A stretch of 64,000 bases of DNA from positions 1 to 64,000 of the forward strand of contig NZ_FRBI01000032.1 in NCBI RefSeq assembly GCF_900142575.1. The letters run 5' to 3'. Made by a program: the position numbers and the translations under genes. The stretch comes from Actinacidiphila paucisporea. Its GTDB lineage: Bacteria > Actinomycetota > Actinomycetes > Streptomycetales > Streptomycetaceae. Shown here piece after piece: positions 33,256 through 41,984 of the stretch (position 1 is the first letter of the stretch; the number at the start of each line of letters is the position of its first letter). Below the pieces are notes generated by a model. The model did not search any database. It was not told the DNA's origin and worked only from the letters and a program-made list of their open reading frames with translations.

Positions 33256-35424
33256 TCAGCTCGCGTCGGCCAGGGTCAGGGTGTGCAGCTGGTCGGCGGG
33301 GCCCGCCTTGCCGTAATACCAGCCCTGGGCGGTGTCGCAGCCCAGGGCGCGCAGGTGCTCGGCCTGGGTGCGGGTCTCGACGCCCTCGACGGTCACGGTG
33401 AGGTTGAGGGTGTGGGCGAGCGAGACGATGCCCTCCACGATCTTCATCTCGACCGGGTCGGCGGGGTGCTGCCGCATGCCGCGGGTGAAGGACCGGTCGA
33501 GCTTGAGCACACTGACCGGAAGCCATCGCAGCGACGACAGGTTGGAGTATCCGGTGCCGAAGTCGTCCAGCGCTATCGCCACCCCGAGGTCGGCGATCCG
33601 GCGCAGCGGCTTGAGCGCGTCCTCGTCGGCGCCGATCAGAGCGCTCTCGGTGACCTCCAGGCACAGCGCGCTGGGCTGCAGGCGGGTCTCCTCCAGCACC
33701 GCGACGACCTCGGCGACCAGGTCGGGATGGCTCAGCTGCACCGGTGAGAGGTTGACGTTGATCCGCGGCGCCGGGCCGGTGAACTGCAGGTCATGCCAGT
33801 CGCGGGCCTGCTGTGCGGCCTGTTGGAGCACCCAGCGGCCGAGCGGCACGATCTGCCCGGTGCTCTCGGCGAGCGGGATGAACTGGTCAGGACCGAGCAC
33901 CCCGTGCACCGGGTGGAGCCAGCGCACCAGCGCCTCGGCCCCCAGCACGGCACCGTCCTCCAGGCCGATCAGTGGCTGGTATTCGACGAAGAACTCGCCG
34001 TGCCGCAGCGCGCTGGGCAGCTGGTTGGTCAGCCCGTGCCGGGTGATGGCGCGGGCGTCGGCGTCGGGGTCGGCGACCTCGTAGCGGTTCCCGCCGCGCT
34101 CTTTGGCGCGGTACATCGTGATGTCGGCGCTGCGCAGCACGTCGGCGGGACCGCGGGTGCCGACCTGGCCGTGCACGATGCCGATGCTGCCGTGCACGGG
34201 CAGCTGGCGGTCGTCGAGCAGCACCGGGGCGGAGAGCGCCCTGAGGATGCGGGCGGCCAGTTCGGTGACGGCGGCCTGGCTCGGCGGGTCGGCGTAGACG
34301 GCGACGAACTCGTCGCCGCCGATCCTGGCGACCAGCTGGTCGGGCGAGGCCACGCAGCCGCGCAGCCGGTCGGCGACGGCGACCAGCAGCCGGTCGCCCA
34401 CCGCGTGGCCGAGGCTGTCGTTGACCGCTTTGAAGCCGTCCAGGTCGAGGTAGCACACGCCGATGTCGCGGGCCGGGTCGGCGAGCGCCTGGTCGAGGCG
34501 CTCGAAGAACAGCGCCCGGTTGGGCAGCCCGGTGAGCGCGTCGTGGGTGGCCTGGTGGCGCAGCCGCTCCAGCAGCCGGCGGCGCTCGGTGATGTCCTCG
34601 AACAGCGCGAGCTGGTAGCGCGGCGAGCCGTCGGCGTCGCGCAGCAGCGACACCTGGACGTCGGCCCACAGCACCGAGCCGTCCGCCCGCAGGAAGGCCT
34701 TCTCCACCTCGTAGTGGTCGCGGTCGCCGCGCACCAGGCCGCGGTTGAGCGACGCCGGGTCGCCGGCGGCGGACTCCAGCTGCGTCCACTCGCCGACCCT
34801 GCGGTGCCTGACGTAGGCCTCGCTGCCGAACATCCGGGTCAGCGCGTCGTTGGTCTCCAGCACGTTGCCGTCGAGGTCGGCGATGCCGATGCCGACCGCG
34901 GCGGTCTCGAAGACCGCGCGGAAGCGGGCCTCGCTGGCCGCCAGCGCGGTCTCCGCCTCGCTCTTGGCGTTCAGCGCGGCGCGGGATATCGACTCCTGCT
35001 CGTGCAGGGTGCGTTCGCGCAGCGCCTGCGAGAAGCCGACGGCGACCGCGTGCTGGAGGCGCGAGCAGCGCACACGGCACTCGTCGGCGGGCAGGTCGAG
35101 GACCGGGCCGCAGTAGAGCACCAGGTAGGCGTCGATGACGCCGAGGATGCTGGGCAGCGCCTCGGGGTCGGTGCAGTGCGCGGCCACCAGCCCTTCGCCG
35201 ACCCGGGCGGCGCCGCGCGGGTCGAAGCGCTCCGCGTGCAGCGCGTCCCGCAGGGTGCGGGCCAGCGGCAGCAGGTGCTGCTCGAACTCGGCCCTGGTCA
35301 TCGAGGTGGCGGTCACCGGGTAGATGGCCCGGCTCCAGATCGCGGCGAACCGGGAGAGGCAGTCCGCCTCCACCACCGCGATGCCGCCCTGCCCGCGCAC
35401 GGAGCCGGCCGGTCGCTCGGTCAC
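33256..35424 (-). CDS. PAS-GGDEF-EAL cyclic-di-GMP enzyme
   Basis: 722 residues, no membrane helix seen. An N-terminal helical region with Cys-rich DECRVRCSRLQHA (about 1-150) is followed by a PAS/PAC domain (about 160-285), GGDEF (about 290-450, intact RIGGDEFVAVY) and EAL (about 465-715, with AEALVRW, DDFGTGYSNLS, LKLDRSF and VEGVET intact). Both c-di-GMP synthesis and breakdown are therefore possible. In Streptomyces c-di-GMP works through BldD to set the timing of sporulation (established). GTG 35424 overlaps the upstream methyltransferase stop by four bases (GTGA). Several Streptomyces proteins share this architecture, so no symbol is given. Confidence 0.9.
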   Translation of the reverse strand: MTERPAGSVRGQGGIAVVEADCLSRFAAIWSRAIYPVTATSMTRAEFEQHLLPLARTLRDALHAERFDPRGAARVGEGLVAAHCTDPEALPSILGVIDAYLVLYCGPVLDLPADECRVRCSRLQHAVAVGFSQALRERTLHEQESISRAALNAKSEAETALAASEARFRAVFETAAVGIGIADLDGNVLETNDALTRMFGSEAYVRHRRVGEWTQLESAAGDPASLNRGLVRGDRDHYEVEKAFLRADGSVLWADVQVSLLRDADGSPRYQLALFEDITERRRLLERLRHQATHDALTGLPNRALFFERLDQALADPARDIGVCYLDLDGFKAVNDSLGHAVGDRLLVAVADRLRGCVASPDQLVARIGGDEFVAVYADPPSQAAVTELAARILRALSAPVLLDDRQLPVHGSIGIVHGQVGTRGPADVLRSADITMYRAKERGGNRYEVADPDADARAITRHGLTNQLPSALRHGEFFVEYQPLIGLEDGAVLGAEALVRWLHPVHGVLGPDQFIPLAESTGQIVPLGRWVLQQAAQQARDWHDLQFTGPAPRINVNLSPVQLSHPDLVAEVVAVLEETRLQPSALCLEVTESALIGADEDALKPLRRIADLGVAIALDDFGTGYSNLSSLRWLPVSVLKLDRSFTRGMRQHPADPVEMKIVEGIVSLAHTLNLTVTVEGVETRTQAEHLRALGCDTAQGWYYGKAGPADQLHTLTLADAS

Positions 35425-36242
35425 GCCTTGAGCCCCACACCGGCGAACCCGGTGAGCACGGCTGGATCGATGTCGTCGCCCGGCGGGGTGTCGGGGCGCC
35501 AGTGCGGCATCGGGACGACGCCGGGCTCGACGAGTTCGAAGCCGGTGAAGAAGCGCCGCACCTCGGGCACCTGACGCATGACCAGCGGTGTGCTGGTGCG
35601 CTGGTAGACCGCCGCGCCGGCGCGCATGTCGTCGTCCAGCGAGCGGTCGTGCGGGGTGTGGGTGGCGTGGGTGATCACCAGCACGCTGCCCGGCGCGAGG
35701 GCGTCGCGCAGGGTGGCGACCACGCCGTGCGGGTCGTCGGCGTCGGAGAGGAAGTGCAGCACCGCCACCAGCAGCAGGGCGACCGGGCGGTCGAGGTCCA
35801 GCATCCGCCGGGTCTCGGGGTGGTCGAGGACCGAGTGCGGGTCGCGCAGGTCGGCGGTGGCGATGGTGGCGTGCTCGTTGCCGTCGAGCACCGCCTTGCT
35901 GTGGGCGACCGCGACCGGGTCGTTGTCGACGTAGACGACGTTCGCCTCGGGGTTCAGCGCGTGGACGACCTCGTGCACGTTGCCGAAGGTCGGGATGCCG
36001 GAGCCGATGTCGAGGAACTGGTCGACGCCCCGCCCGAGCGCGTACCGCACCGCGCGGCGCATCATCGCCCGGTTGGCCTGGCCGACTTTCGGCATCGCGG
36101 GCACGGATTTGAGCACGTGCCTGGCCGCTTCCCGGTCGACCTCGAAGTTGTGCGAACCGCCGAGGTAGTAGTCGTAGACCCGCGAGACGCTGGGCACGGT
36201 GATGTCGATGCCGGGCGGTGCCCAGGAAGGACGGTCGGTCAC
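35421..36242 (-). CDS. DUF574/Methyltransferase-19-family SAM-dependent methyltransferase
   Basis: 273 residues. The family signature is at the N-terminus: VPSVSRVYDYYLGGSHNFEV (about 17-36). The SAM site is FLDIGSGIPTFGN (about 85), with VVYVDNDPVAVAHS and HFLSDADDP further on. These proteins are abundant in Streptomyces and their substrates are mostly unknown. Because its stop overlaps the start of the PAS-GGDEF-EAL gene, the two are made together, which hints at a shared developmental signal (inference). Confidence 0.88.
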   Translation of the reverse strand: MTDRPSWAPPGIDITVPSVSRVYDYYLGGSHNFEVDREAARHVLKSVPAMPKVGQANRAMMRRAVRYALGRGVDQFLDIGSGIPTFGNVHEVVHALNPEANVVYVDNDPVAVAHSKAVLDGNEHATIATADLRDPHSVLDHPETRRMLDLDRPVALLLVAVLHFLSDADDPHGVVATLRDALAPGSVLVITHATHTPHDRSLDDDMRAGAAVYQRTSTPLVMRQVPEVRRFFTGFELVEPGVVPMPHWRPDTPPGDDIDPAVLTGFAGVGLKA

Positions 36243-36458
36243 AGTGGGAGTCTCCAGGTCGTGGGGCCGGGGTGTGCGCGTCCGGAGTCAACTCTCGCGG
36301 ACGGTGGGCCGCTTACTCTGTGAGGCTACTGATCACGTGTTCGGAGCGAAACACGCAACTGGAGAAGCCAGGTCCGTTTTCGGTCAACAAGCACCGGCAT
36401 GTACAGGTGCGAAAACGCGCCACGGCGAATTTGCGCACACGGTGCAGGGCAAGCGCAG

Positions 36459-36509
36459 AAACGATGGTGGACCCGTGGCGACGATCTCCACGGGTCCACC
36501 ATCGTTTTT
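36459..36509. terminator. Strong bidirectional intrinsic terminator after the chitinase gene
   Basis: A perfect 20-bp stem (AAACGATGGTGGACCCGTGG at 36459-36478 and its complement at 36488-36507) with a 9-base loop; A/T-rich at both feet (TTTTT at 36505-36509 on plus, TTTCT on minus). It ends 20 bases from the chitinase stop. The 36243-36458 stretch beside it is unusually A+T-rich and holds the methyltransferase promoter region. Confidence 0.88.
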
Positions 36510-36528
36510 CGGCCAGATCACTGGCCTG

Positions 36529-37779
36529 TCAGCAGGCGCCCTCGTCCTGCCACACGCCCCACTCACCGGTGGTGCCGGGCTCCTCGTTGGTGGTCCACCA
36601 CTTGGCCTTCCACTTGTGGCTCTTGTGGGCGACCTCGTTGCCGTTGACGTAGACCGCGGACGCGCTCCACTCGGCGACCGTGCAGGTGCCGCCGCCGGGC
36701 GGCGTGGTCGGCGGGGTGGTGGTCGGCGGCGTGGTGGGCGGGTTGGTCGGCGGGGTGACGCCGGCGAACTTCACCGAGAACTTCGCGAAGTCCCAGGGCT
36801 GCTGCGCCACGCTGCTGCACGTGCCGGACGTGGTGCCGTTGTCCGGCGGGCTGCACTGGCGGTCCCGGTTGAGCGACCAGAAGGTGAAGCGGCCCATGCC
36901 GTGGCTGGTCGCGTAGTCCAGCACGGTCTGGAAGTCCGCCTGGTAGAAGTACTCGCCCGAGTCGCTGCGGCCGTTCATGCCGGAGAAGCCCTCGTGCGCG
37001 TACGCGGTGGCGGTGTCCCACCCGAAGGTGGTCTTGAGCAGCCCGTTGAAGGCGGTCAGCGCGGAGGTCTGCGACGCGGCGCCGTTGAAGCCGCCGTCGA
37101 AGGGCATGATGGAGAAGTTGTTGGGTGTGAAGCCCTGCGCCTTGGCCTCGTTGAGCATCTGCTGGCCGAACCAGCCGGTGCCGGCCGCGGTGCCCGCGGT
37201 GGTCACCGAGATGAACAGGCCGGGGTTGTTCTGCTGGAGGATCTTGGCGGCGCCGATCTCGTGCGAGACGGCGGCGGTGTTCTCGTACTCCGGCTCCTCC
37301 AGGTCGAAGTCCATCGCCTTGAGCTGGTATTTGTTGATGACCTGCTGGTAGGCGGCGGCAGTGGACGCCGCGTCGGAACACGCCTGGCCGAGCTTGGTGC
37401 CGCCGTAGCCGCCGATGGAGACCGAGACGTCACCGCCCTTGGCACGGATCGCCGAGATCACGTTGCCGACCGCGGTGTCCGAGGAGACCGCGCTGGTGCC
37501 GCCCCAGGTCGGGCTGCAGCCACCGCCGTTGGGGGCCAGGATGAAGGCGAGCTGGAAGGCCTTGAGGCCGGTGGCGTCCATGATCGCGGTCGCGTCCGGC
37601 GGGTTGTTGTCGGTCGGCATCAGGTAAGGGGCGGCGGCGTACCACTGATTGCTCAGCGCGTTGGCCGACACCGTGGCGCCGCTGGCCTGGCCGGTGCCGA
37701 GCGCGGCGGTCGCGCCGAGCCCGGCCACGGCGAGGGCGGCGGCGGCCACGCCGGAACCCAGTGCATGGAGACGCTTCAC
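36529..37779 (-). CDS. Secreted GH18 chitinase with C-terminal chitin-binding module
   Basis: 416 residues. The signal peptide ends near GTGQASGA (about 35). A compact GH18 catalytic domain follows (about 40-330), with the DxDxE catalytic motif in AMDFDLEEPE and the substrate strand SVSIGGYGG. A Thr/Pro linker (NPPTTPPTTTPPTTPP) leads to a CBM5/12-type domain (CTVAEWSASAVYVNG...HKWKAKWWTTNEEPG). It hydrolyses chitin outside the cell. GTG 37779 has AGGAGGTCC six bases upstream, an almost perfect ribosome-binding site. Two DasR-like sites precede it. Confidence 0.92.
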   Translation of the reverse strand: MKRLHALGSGVAAAALAVAGLGATAALGTGQASGATVSANALSNQWYAAAPYLMPTDNNPPDATAIMDATGLKAFQLAFILAPNGGGCSPTWGGTSAVSSDTAVGNVISAIRAKGGDVSVSIGGYGGTKLGQACSDAASTAAAYQQVINKYQLKAMDFDLEEPEYENTAAVSHEIGAAKILQQNNPGLFISVTTAGTAAGTGWFGQQMLNEAKAQGFTPNNFSIMPFDGGFNGAASQTSALTAFNGLLKTTFGWDTATAYAHEGFSGMNGRSDSGEYFYQADFQTVLDYATSHGMGRFTFWSLNRDRQCSPPDNGTTSGTCSSVAQQPWDFAKFSVKFAGVTPPTNPPTTPPTTTPPTTPPGGGTCTVAEWSASAVYVNGNEVAHKSHKWKAKWWTTNEEPGTTGEWGVWQDEGAC

Positions 37780-37842
37780 GTCTGGACCTCCTGTGGGGGA
37801 ACGTGCCAGCAGAATCCTGCGCTGACACGAACCCGTCAATGA

Positions 37843-37888
37843 GTTGGTCCAGACCTTTAGAGCAACCCACAAATTGGTCTCTACCAAT
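37843..37888 (-). promoter_or_regulatory. Two DasR-type operators / chitinase direct repeats
   Basis: GTTGGTCCAGACCTTT (37843-37858) and ATTGGTCTCTACCAAT (37873-37888) both match the dre consensus ACTGGTCTAGACCANT and start 30 bases apart. The second is a perfect ATTGGT-N4-ACCAAT dyad. These repeats mark Streptomyces chitinase promoters, where DasR responds to GlcNAc/GlcN-6-phosphate (established). Confidence 0.8.
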
Positions 37889-37941
37889 TAGCGGGTCCCG
37901 GAGGGCCGCCGCACGTCAGGAGCGCCCGGAGCGCCCCCTTT

Positions 37942-39357
37942 TCACACCACCCCGACCGCCGCGAGCGCCCGCCGCTGCCCCGGGCTCGGCTTCGCGGGGA
38001 AGTACAGGTAGCAGACCCCGCCGGTGCCGCCGCTGACCCCGCCGGTGGAGTTGATCCGCTTCGTACGCAGCCAGATGGTCTCGAACTGCGACCGCTTGTA
38101 GACGTTGCGGACCACCGCGTCGCTGCTGCTCGCCGGGTCGTTGGCGACCACGTCGCCCTCCGCGGTGAAGCCCACCAGGCACATCAGGTGCCCCGACGTG
38201 CCGTAGCCGGCGCCGTCCAGTTCGGAGGCGAGGAAGGACTGGGACGTTATCACCGGGATGCCGGCCTTGATCAGCTTCTCCACGTCGCTCAGCGAGCGCA
38301 GCCGGGTGATGACGCCCTGCATGTCCTTGTACGTGGCCGCGTAGGCCGCGTTGAACGGCCAGTTGCCGCAGCCCTCGTACTGGTAGTCGTAGGTGTAGCG
38401 GGCACCCTGGTCGACCTGCGGGTCGGCGTACGACGGGTCGACCCAGGACAGCTGCTGCGCGGTCGGGCCGCGGCCCCAGTACTCGATGACCATCGTGGAC
38501 GACGTCGGGCTGCACCAGGCCTCGCCGCCGTTGTCGTACTGCGGGTACTGGCCCTTGTGGATGTTCTGCGAGTACGCGGGCACCGGCAGCTCGACGCCGG
38601 CCGCCTCGCCGGGCACCGAGGCCGGCACGGTGAAGCGGTCGGGGATGTTCGACGCCATCGCGCCGAGCCGCCACACCGTCGGCGTCAGCTTGCTGCCGGG
38701 CTTGCGGAAGAGCGTCAGCCGCAGCCGGTACGAGGCGAGCAGCGGGCCGGCCGCCGTGTCGTCGATGGCGAAGGTGTCGGTCCAGATGCTGCTCTTGCCG
38801 TCGCTCTGGTCGTCCACCGACGTGCGCCGGATGTCCTCGTCGCCGTCGCCCGCGGTCCAGCGGCCCATGACGTACGCCGGGGTGTCGGTGCCGTCGGTGT
38901 AGGTGCCGAGCAGCTCCACCTGGATCCAGGTGCCCGCCGGGGTGTGCGCGTTCCACGACGAGATCAGCTCGCTCGCCGGGTGCGGGATGCTGCGCGGCGG
39001 GGAGGTCCAGGACGCCGACTCCCAGGAGGCGGTGATGCCGGTGTGCGGGTCGGTGTAGTCCAGCGTGCCGGTGGCCCGGCCGATCTCCAGGCCCGGCCGG
39101 GCGCCGGGCACCGGGCGGGTGCCCGCGTGCGCGCCGAACAGCCAGTCGGCGAAGCTCGTCCAGCCGTGGTAGTCGACCGGCGCGCTGTCGGGCTGGGCGC
39201 CGGGGCCGCTCCGCTGCGGCACGGCGCCGGGCGCGGCGGCGCCGGACGGCGCGGCCGACGCGAACGGCGCGGTGGCGGTGGTCGCGGCGGCCGCGGCGGC
39301 CGCGGCGGCGGCCAGCGCCGCGGTGATCACGGCACGGCGGGGAGCGTTACTGCTCAT
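37942..39357 (-). CDS. Secreted C39-family cysteine peptidase-like protein
   Basis: 471 residues. Signal peptide with a long poly-Ala core (about 8-40). A beta-rich region follows (about 100-280, HTPAGTWIQVELLGTY). The C-terminal C39-like domain holds Cys in GGEAWCSPTSSTM (about 320), His in SGHLMCLVGF (about 415) and Asp in VVANDPAS (about 428). The substrate is unknown; related secreted proteins are common in Streptomyces. ATG 39357 is preceded by GAGGGG. The chitinase gene follows on the same strand after 162 bases, but that gap carries its own promoter. Confidence 0.85.
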   Translation of the reverse strand: MSSNAPRRAVITAALAAAAAAAAAATTATAPFASAAPSGAAAPGAVPQRSGPGAQPDSAPVDYHGWTSFADWLFGAHAGTRPVPGARPGLEIGRATGTLDYTDPHTGITASWESASWTSPPRSIPHPASELISSWNAHTPAGTWIQVELLGTYTDGTDTPAYVMGRWTAGDGDEDIRRTSVDDQSDGKSSIWTDTFAIDDTAAGPLLASYRLRLTLFRKPGSKLTPTVWRLGAMASNIPDRFTVPASVPGEAAGVELPVPAYSQNIHKGQYPQYDNGGEAWCSPTSSTMVIEYWGRGPTAQQLSWVDPSYADPQVDQGARYTYDYQYEGCGNWPFNAAYAATYKDMQGVITRLRSLSDVEKLIKAGIPVITSQSFLASELDGAGYGTSGHLMCLVGFTAEGDVVANDPASSSDAVVRNVYKRSQFETIWLRTKRINSTGGVSGGTGGVCYLYFPAKPSPGQRRALAAVGVV

Positions 39358-39508
39358 GGCTGAATCCCCTCGTTTTCCCTCGTCGGGTACGGGACACCCC
39401 CGCGCGCCGCCAGGCGGCAGGGTCGCACCACCATCGCAGCCCGGCAGCCCTTTCCACCAGGTTTTCCGGCCGCGTGGCGCCACCAACATTGGTCTGCTCC
39501 TGTGGCGC

Positions 39509-40642
39509 TCAGCCGGGCAGGACCACCAGGTCACGCCCGGTCAGATTCAGCCTCTCGCCGCCGCTTTGCGTGCACACCGCGATGTCCTCGATGCGCGCGC
39601 CGAACGTGCCGGGCAGGTAGATGCCCGGTTCGATCGAGAAGGCCATGCCCGGCGCGAGCACCCGCCGGCTGCCCGCCACGATGTACGGCTCCTCGTGCGT
39701 CTCCATGCCGATGCCGTGCCCGGTGCGGTGGATGAAGTGCTCGCCGTAGCCGGCCGCGGTGATGATGTCCCGGCCGACCGCGTCCAGTTGCTCGGCGGTG
39801 ACGCCGGGCCGCACCGCGTCGGTCTGCGCGGTCTGCGCGCGCAGCAGCACCTCGTACAGCTCGCGGAAGGCCGCGGGCGGCTCGCCGACCGCGTAGGTGC
39901 GGGTGGAGTCCGAGCAGTAGCCGTCGGCCGTGGTGCCGCCGATGTCGACCACCACCGGGTCGCCCGCGCGGATCACCCGGTCGGACACCTCGTGGTGGGG
40001 GCTCGCGCTGTTCGGGCCGGAGCCGACGATCACGAAGTCCACCGCCGCGTGGCCGGCCGCCACGATGGCCTCCGCGATGTCCCCGGCGACCTCGCGCTCG
40101 GTGCGCCCGGCCCGCAGCCACTCCCCCATCCTGCGGTGCACCCGGTCGATGGCACCGCCCGCCCGGCGCAGCGCCGCCACCTCGGCGGGGCTCTTGCGCA
40201 CCCGCAGCTCGGTGAGCACGTCGCCGGCCAGGCTGGCCTGGGCGTCGGGCAGCGCCGCCTGGAAGGCCAGCAGCTTCTCGGCCCACATGTGGTTGTCGAC
40301 GGCGAAGCGGCGCACCCCCGCGGGCAGCCGGCGCGCGATCAGCTCGTACGCGTCGGCCGTCTCGGCGAAACCGGTGATCTCCACGCCGAGAGCGCCTGCC
40401 GGAGAGGCCTGCGCGGCGGGCCGCTCCAGCGCGGGCACCACCAGGAAGGGGTCCCCTTCCGCAGGCACCACCAGGCAGGTCAGCCGCTCCAGCGGATGCG
40501 CCTGATAGCCGGTCAGATACCGCAGGTCCGCGCCGGGCGAGACCAGCAGCGCGTCCACCCCCGCGTCGGCGGTGGCCCTCCTGGCGAGTTCCAGCCGCTC
40601 GGCGGGGTGGAGCGGGTCGCGTGCGTCGGTTGAGTCGGTCAC
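39509..40642 (-). CDS. Xaa-Pro peptidase (M24, aminopeptidase P / prolidase-like)
   Basis: 377 residues. The creatinase-like N-domain (about 10-135) is followed by the pita-bread domain with all five metal ligands: VVVDIGGTTADGYCSDSTRT (two Asp), TGHGIGMETHEEP (His), IEPGIYLPG (Glu) and RIEDIAV (Glu). It cleaves X-Pro bonds in peptides in the cytoplasm. GTG 40642 (VTDSTDARD) is chosen; GTG 40651 is equally possible, since neither has a clear ribosome-binding site. Confidence 0.88.
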   Translation of the reverse strand: MTDSTDARDPLHPAERLELARRATADAGVDALLVSPGADLRYLTGYQAHPLERLTCLVVPAEGDPFLVVPALERPAAQASPAGALGVEITGFAETADAYELIARRLPAGVRRFAVDNHMWAEKLLAFQAALPDAQASLAGDVLTELRVRKSPAEVAALRRAGGAIDRVHRRMGEWLRAGRTEREVAGDIAEAIVAAGHAAVDFVIVGSGPNSASPHHEVSDRVIRAGDPVVVDIGGTTADGYCSDSTRTYAVGEPPAAFRELYEVLLRAQTAQTDAVRPGVTAEQLDAVGRDIITAAGYGEHFIHRTGHGIGMETHEEPYIVAGSRRVLAPGMAFSIEPGIYLPGTFGARIEDIAVCTQSGGERLNLTGRDLVVLPG

Positions 40643-40739
40643 ACCGACCACGGTAGACGGCGGCGCCGTCCGATCCCGCGACCTCCCACGGCCCGGCGCT
40701 CACCGGGCCGCCGTACGGGCGGCCCTATGCTCGCCGTTC

Positions 40740-41354
40740 ATGGACGCAACCCCCCCGGCGGGGCACCCGCCGCTCTCGCTGCGGGAACTCGCCCGCAGGC
40801 TGGACCTGCTGCCGCCGTCCTGCGGCCCGGTGCGCCTGGTGGCCGTCGACGGCCACGCGGGCGCCGGCAAGTCCACGCTCGCCGCGCGGCTGGCGGAGGA
40901 GGCCGGCGGCCTTCCGGTGCTGCACACCGACGATCTGGCCACCCACGAGGAGCCGTTCGGCTGGACGGAGCGGCTCGTCGCCGAGGTGCTGGCGCCTTTC
41001 CGCGAGGGCCGGGACGCCAGGCACCGGGTCTACGACTGGACCGCGCGGCGCTTCGCCGGCGAGCGGCTCGTCCCGGCGGCGCCGGTGGTCCTGCTCGAAG
41101 GGGTCGGCACCGGGCAGCGCGCCCTGCGCCCCTCCCTGGCCCTGTCCCTGTGGCTGGAGGTCGACCCGGCGACCGCCCGGCGGCGCGGGATCCGCCGGGA
41201 CGGCCCCGGTCTCGAGCACTTCTGGACCGGGTGGTCGGCGGCGGAGGACGAGCACTTCGCGCACGACCCGACGCGGCCCTTCGCGGACCTCCTGGTCCAC
41301 CAGACACCCACCGGATATCGCGTCGCTCCCAACCCGAACGGTCACGCCGGGTGA
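40740..41354 (+). CDS. Uridine/nucleoside-kinase-like P-loop protein
   Basis: 204 residues. Walker A is intact (VAVDGHAGAGKSTLAARLA, about 35-53), followed by LHTDDLATHEEPFGW, YDWTARRFAGE, and VVLLEGVGTGQRALRPSLAL, with an Arg-rich lid (TARRRGIRRD). It phosphorylates a small substrate, perhaps a nucleoside. TATGCT lies eight bases before ATG 40740 (-10 TANNNT), so the mRNA may be leaderless. It is a paralogue of the 14430-15059 protein, which lost its P-loop lysine. Confidence 0.8.
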   Translation: MDATPPAGHPPLSLRELARRLDLLPPSCGPVRLVAVDGHAGAGKSTLAARLAEEAGGLPVLHTDDLATHEEPFGWTERLVAEVLAPFREGRDARHRVYDWTARRFAGERLVPAAPVVLLEGVGTGQRALRPSLALSLWLEVDPATARRRGIRRDGPGLEHFWTGWSAAEDEHFAHDPTRPFADLLVHQTPTGYRVAPNPNGHAG

Positions 41355-41359
41355 CGCAC

Positions 41360-41388
41360 TTGACCGCTCCGCGCGGAGCAATTACGTT
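41360..41388 (+). promoter_or_regulatory. HrdB-type promoter with a palindrome in the spacer
   Basis: TTGACC (41360-41365) and TACGTT (41383-41388), 17 bases apart. The spacer contains the perfect 14-bp palindrome GCTCCGCGCGGAGC (41366-41379), a plausible repressor site. It lies just after the kinase stop. Confidence 0.6.
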
Positions 41389-41394
41389 TTCAAC

Positions 41395-41468
41395 CAAGCG
41401 GTCCCGGAAGGCCGCCACGTAGCACGGAGCCCCCGGTTGTTCCCCCGTGACCGGGGGCTTCGTCTTGC
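41395..41468 (+). ncRNA. Candidate small RNA, about 74 nt
   Basis: The promoter at 41360-41388 would start transcription near 41395 and an intrinsic terminator ends near 41468. The RNA would have a small hairpin GCGG-N10-CCGC and then the terminator hairpin with a C5 loop (TTCCCCC). It has no reading frame of note. It does not match a family I can name with confidence; the C-rich loop recalls actinobacterial 6C RNA only loosely. Confidence 0.5.
41428..41468 (+). terminator. Intrinsic terminator
   Basis: AGCCCCCGGT (41428-41437) pairs with ACCGGGGGCT (41450-41459) around a 12-base loop, followed by TCGTCTT. It ends the small-RNA candidate and any read-through from the kinase gene. Confidence 0.75.
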
Positions 41469-41984
41469 CCGGCGCCCCCACCCGCACCACCGCGCTCCGC
41501 GCCTCCTGCACCCCTGCGCCCCTCGGGTGATTGCCACTTGCAGTGACGTCGCTACTCACGGTGCACCGCGGCTGGGCGCGCAGTTCCCCGCGCCCCTGTT
41601 GGGGTGCCCTCTGGGGAGAGGGTGGGTGTATTCAGGGGCGCGTGGGGGCACCCCCAGGCGAAGCGCTGGGTGGGGGCACCCCCAGGCGAAGCGCTGGGTG
41701 GGGGCACCCCCAGGCGAAGCGCTGGGTGGGGGCACCCCCAGGCGAAGCGCTGGGGGAGGACGGCGCGACGGCGAGCGCGGGGGCAGAGCCACCGCGAGTG
41801 GCACGTCAGCTCGAAGCTCCGCAGGAAAACGCGCTCTACGGTGGCGACCTGTTCGCGGGTACGATGCCGGAGGGTGTGGGGCGGGGGCATGGGGTGCCGC
41901 CGCCCTGGTTCAACTCCCGCGCGCCGCACGGCGGTTGGCGCGGGCGGCGGCGAGGGGCGCGGGGGAACGATGGGTGGGGACTAG
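41469..41984. repeat. Gene-free region with a 28-bp x 4 minisatellite
   Basis: Four exact 28-bp units starting GTGGGGGCACCCCCAGGCGA lie at 41642-41753, preceded by GGGGCGCGT and followed by GGGAGGA. Each unit can fold (GGGGG-CA-CCCCC style). The unit derives from the same sequence as the 43-bp inverted repeat at 27312/27717. The rest up to 41984 holds one GCGCAGTTCCCCGCGCCCC unit (near 41578) and the upstream region of the EccA-like gene (TACGAT near 41859 as possible -10). Confidence 0.85.

Noticed and set aside
41395..41468. Firm 6C RNA assignment
   Set aside because: Only one C-rich loop with five C is visible; 6C RNAs have two C6-type loops.
41642..41753. CRISPR-like array of 28-bp repeats
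   Set aside because: The repeats are directly adjacent with no spacers and no cas gene; it is a minisatellite.
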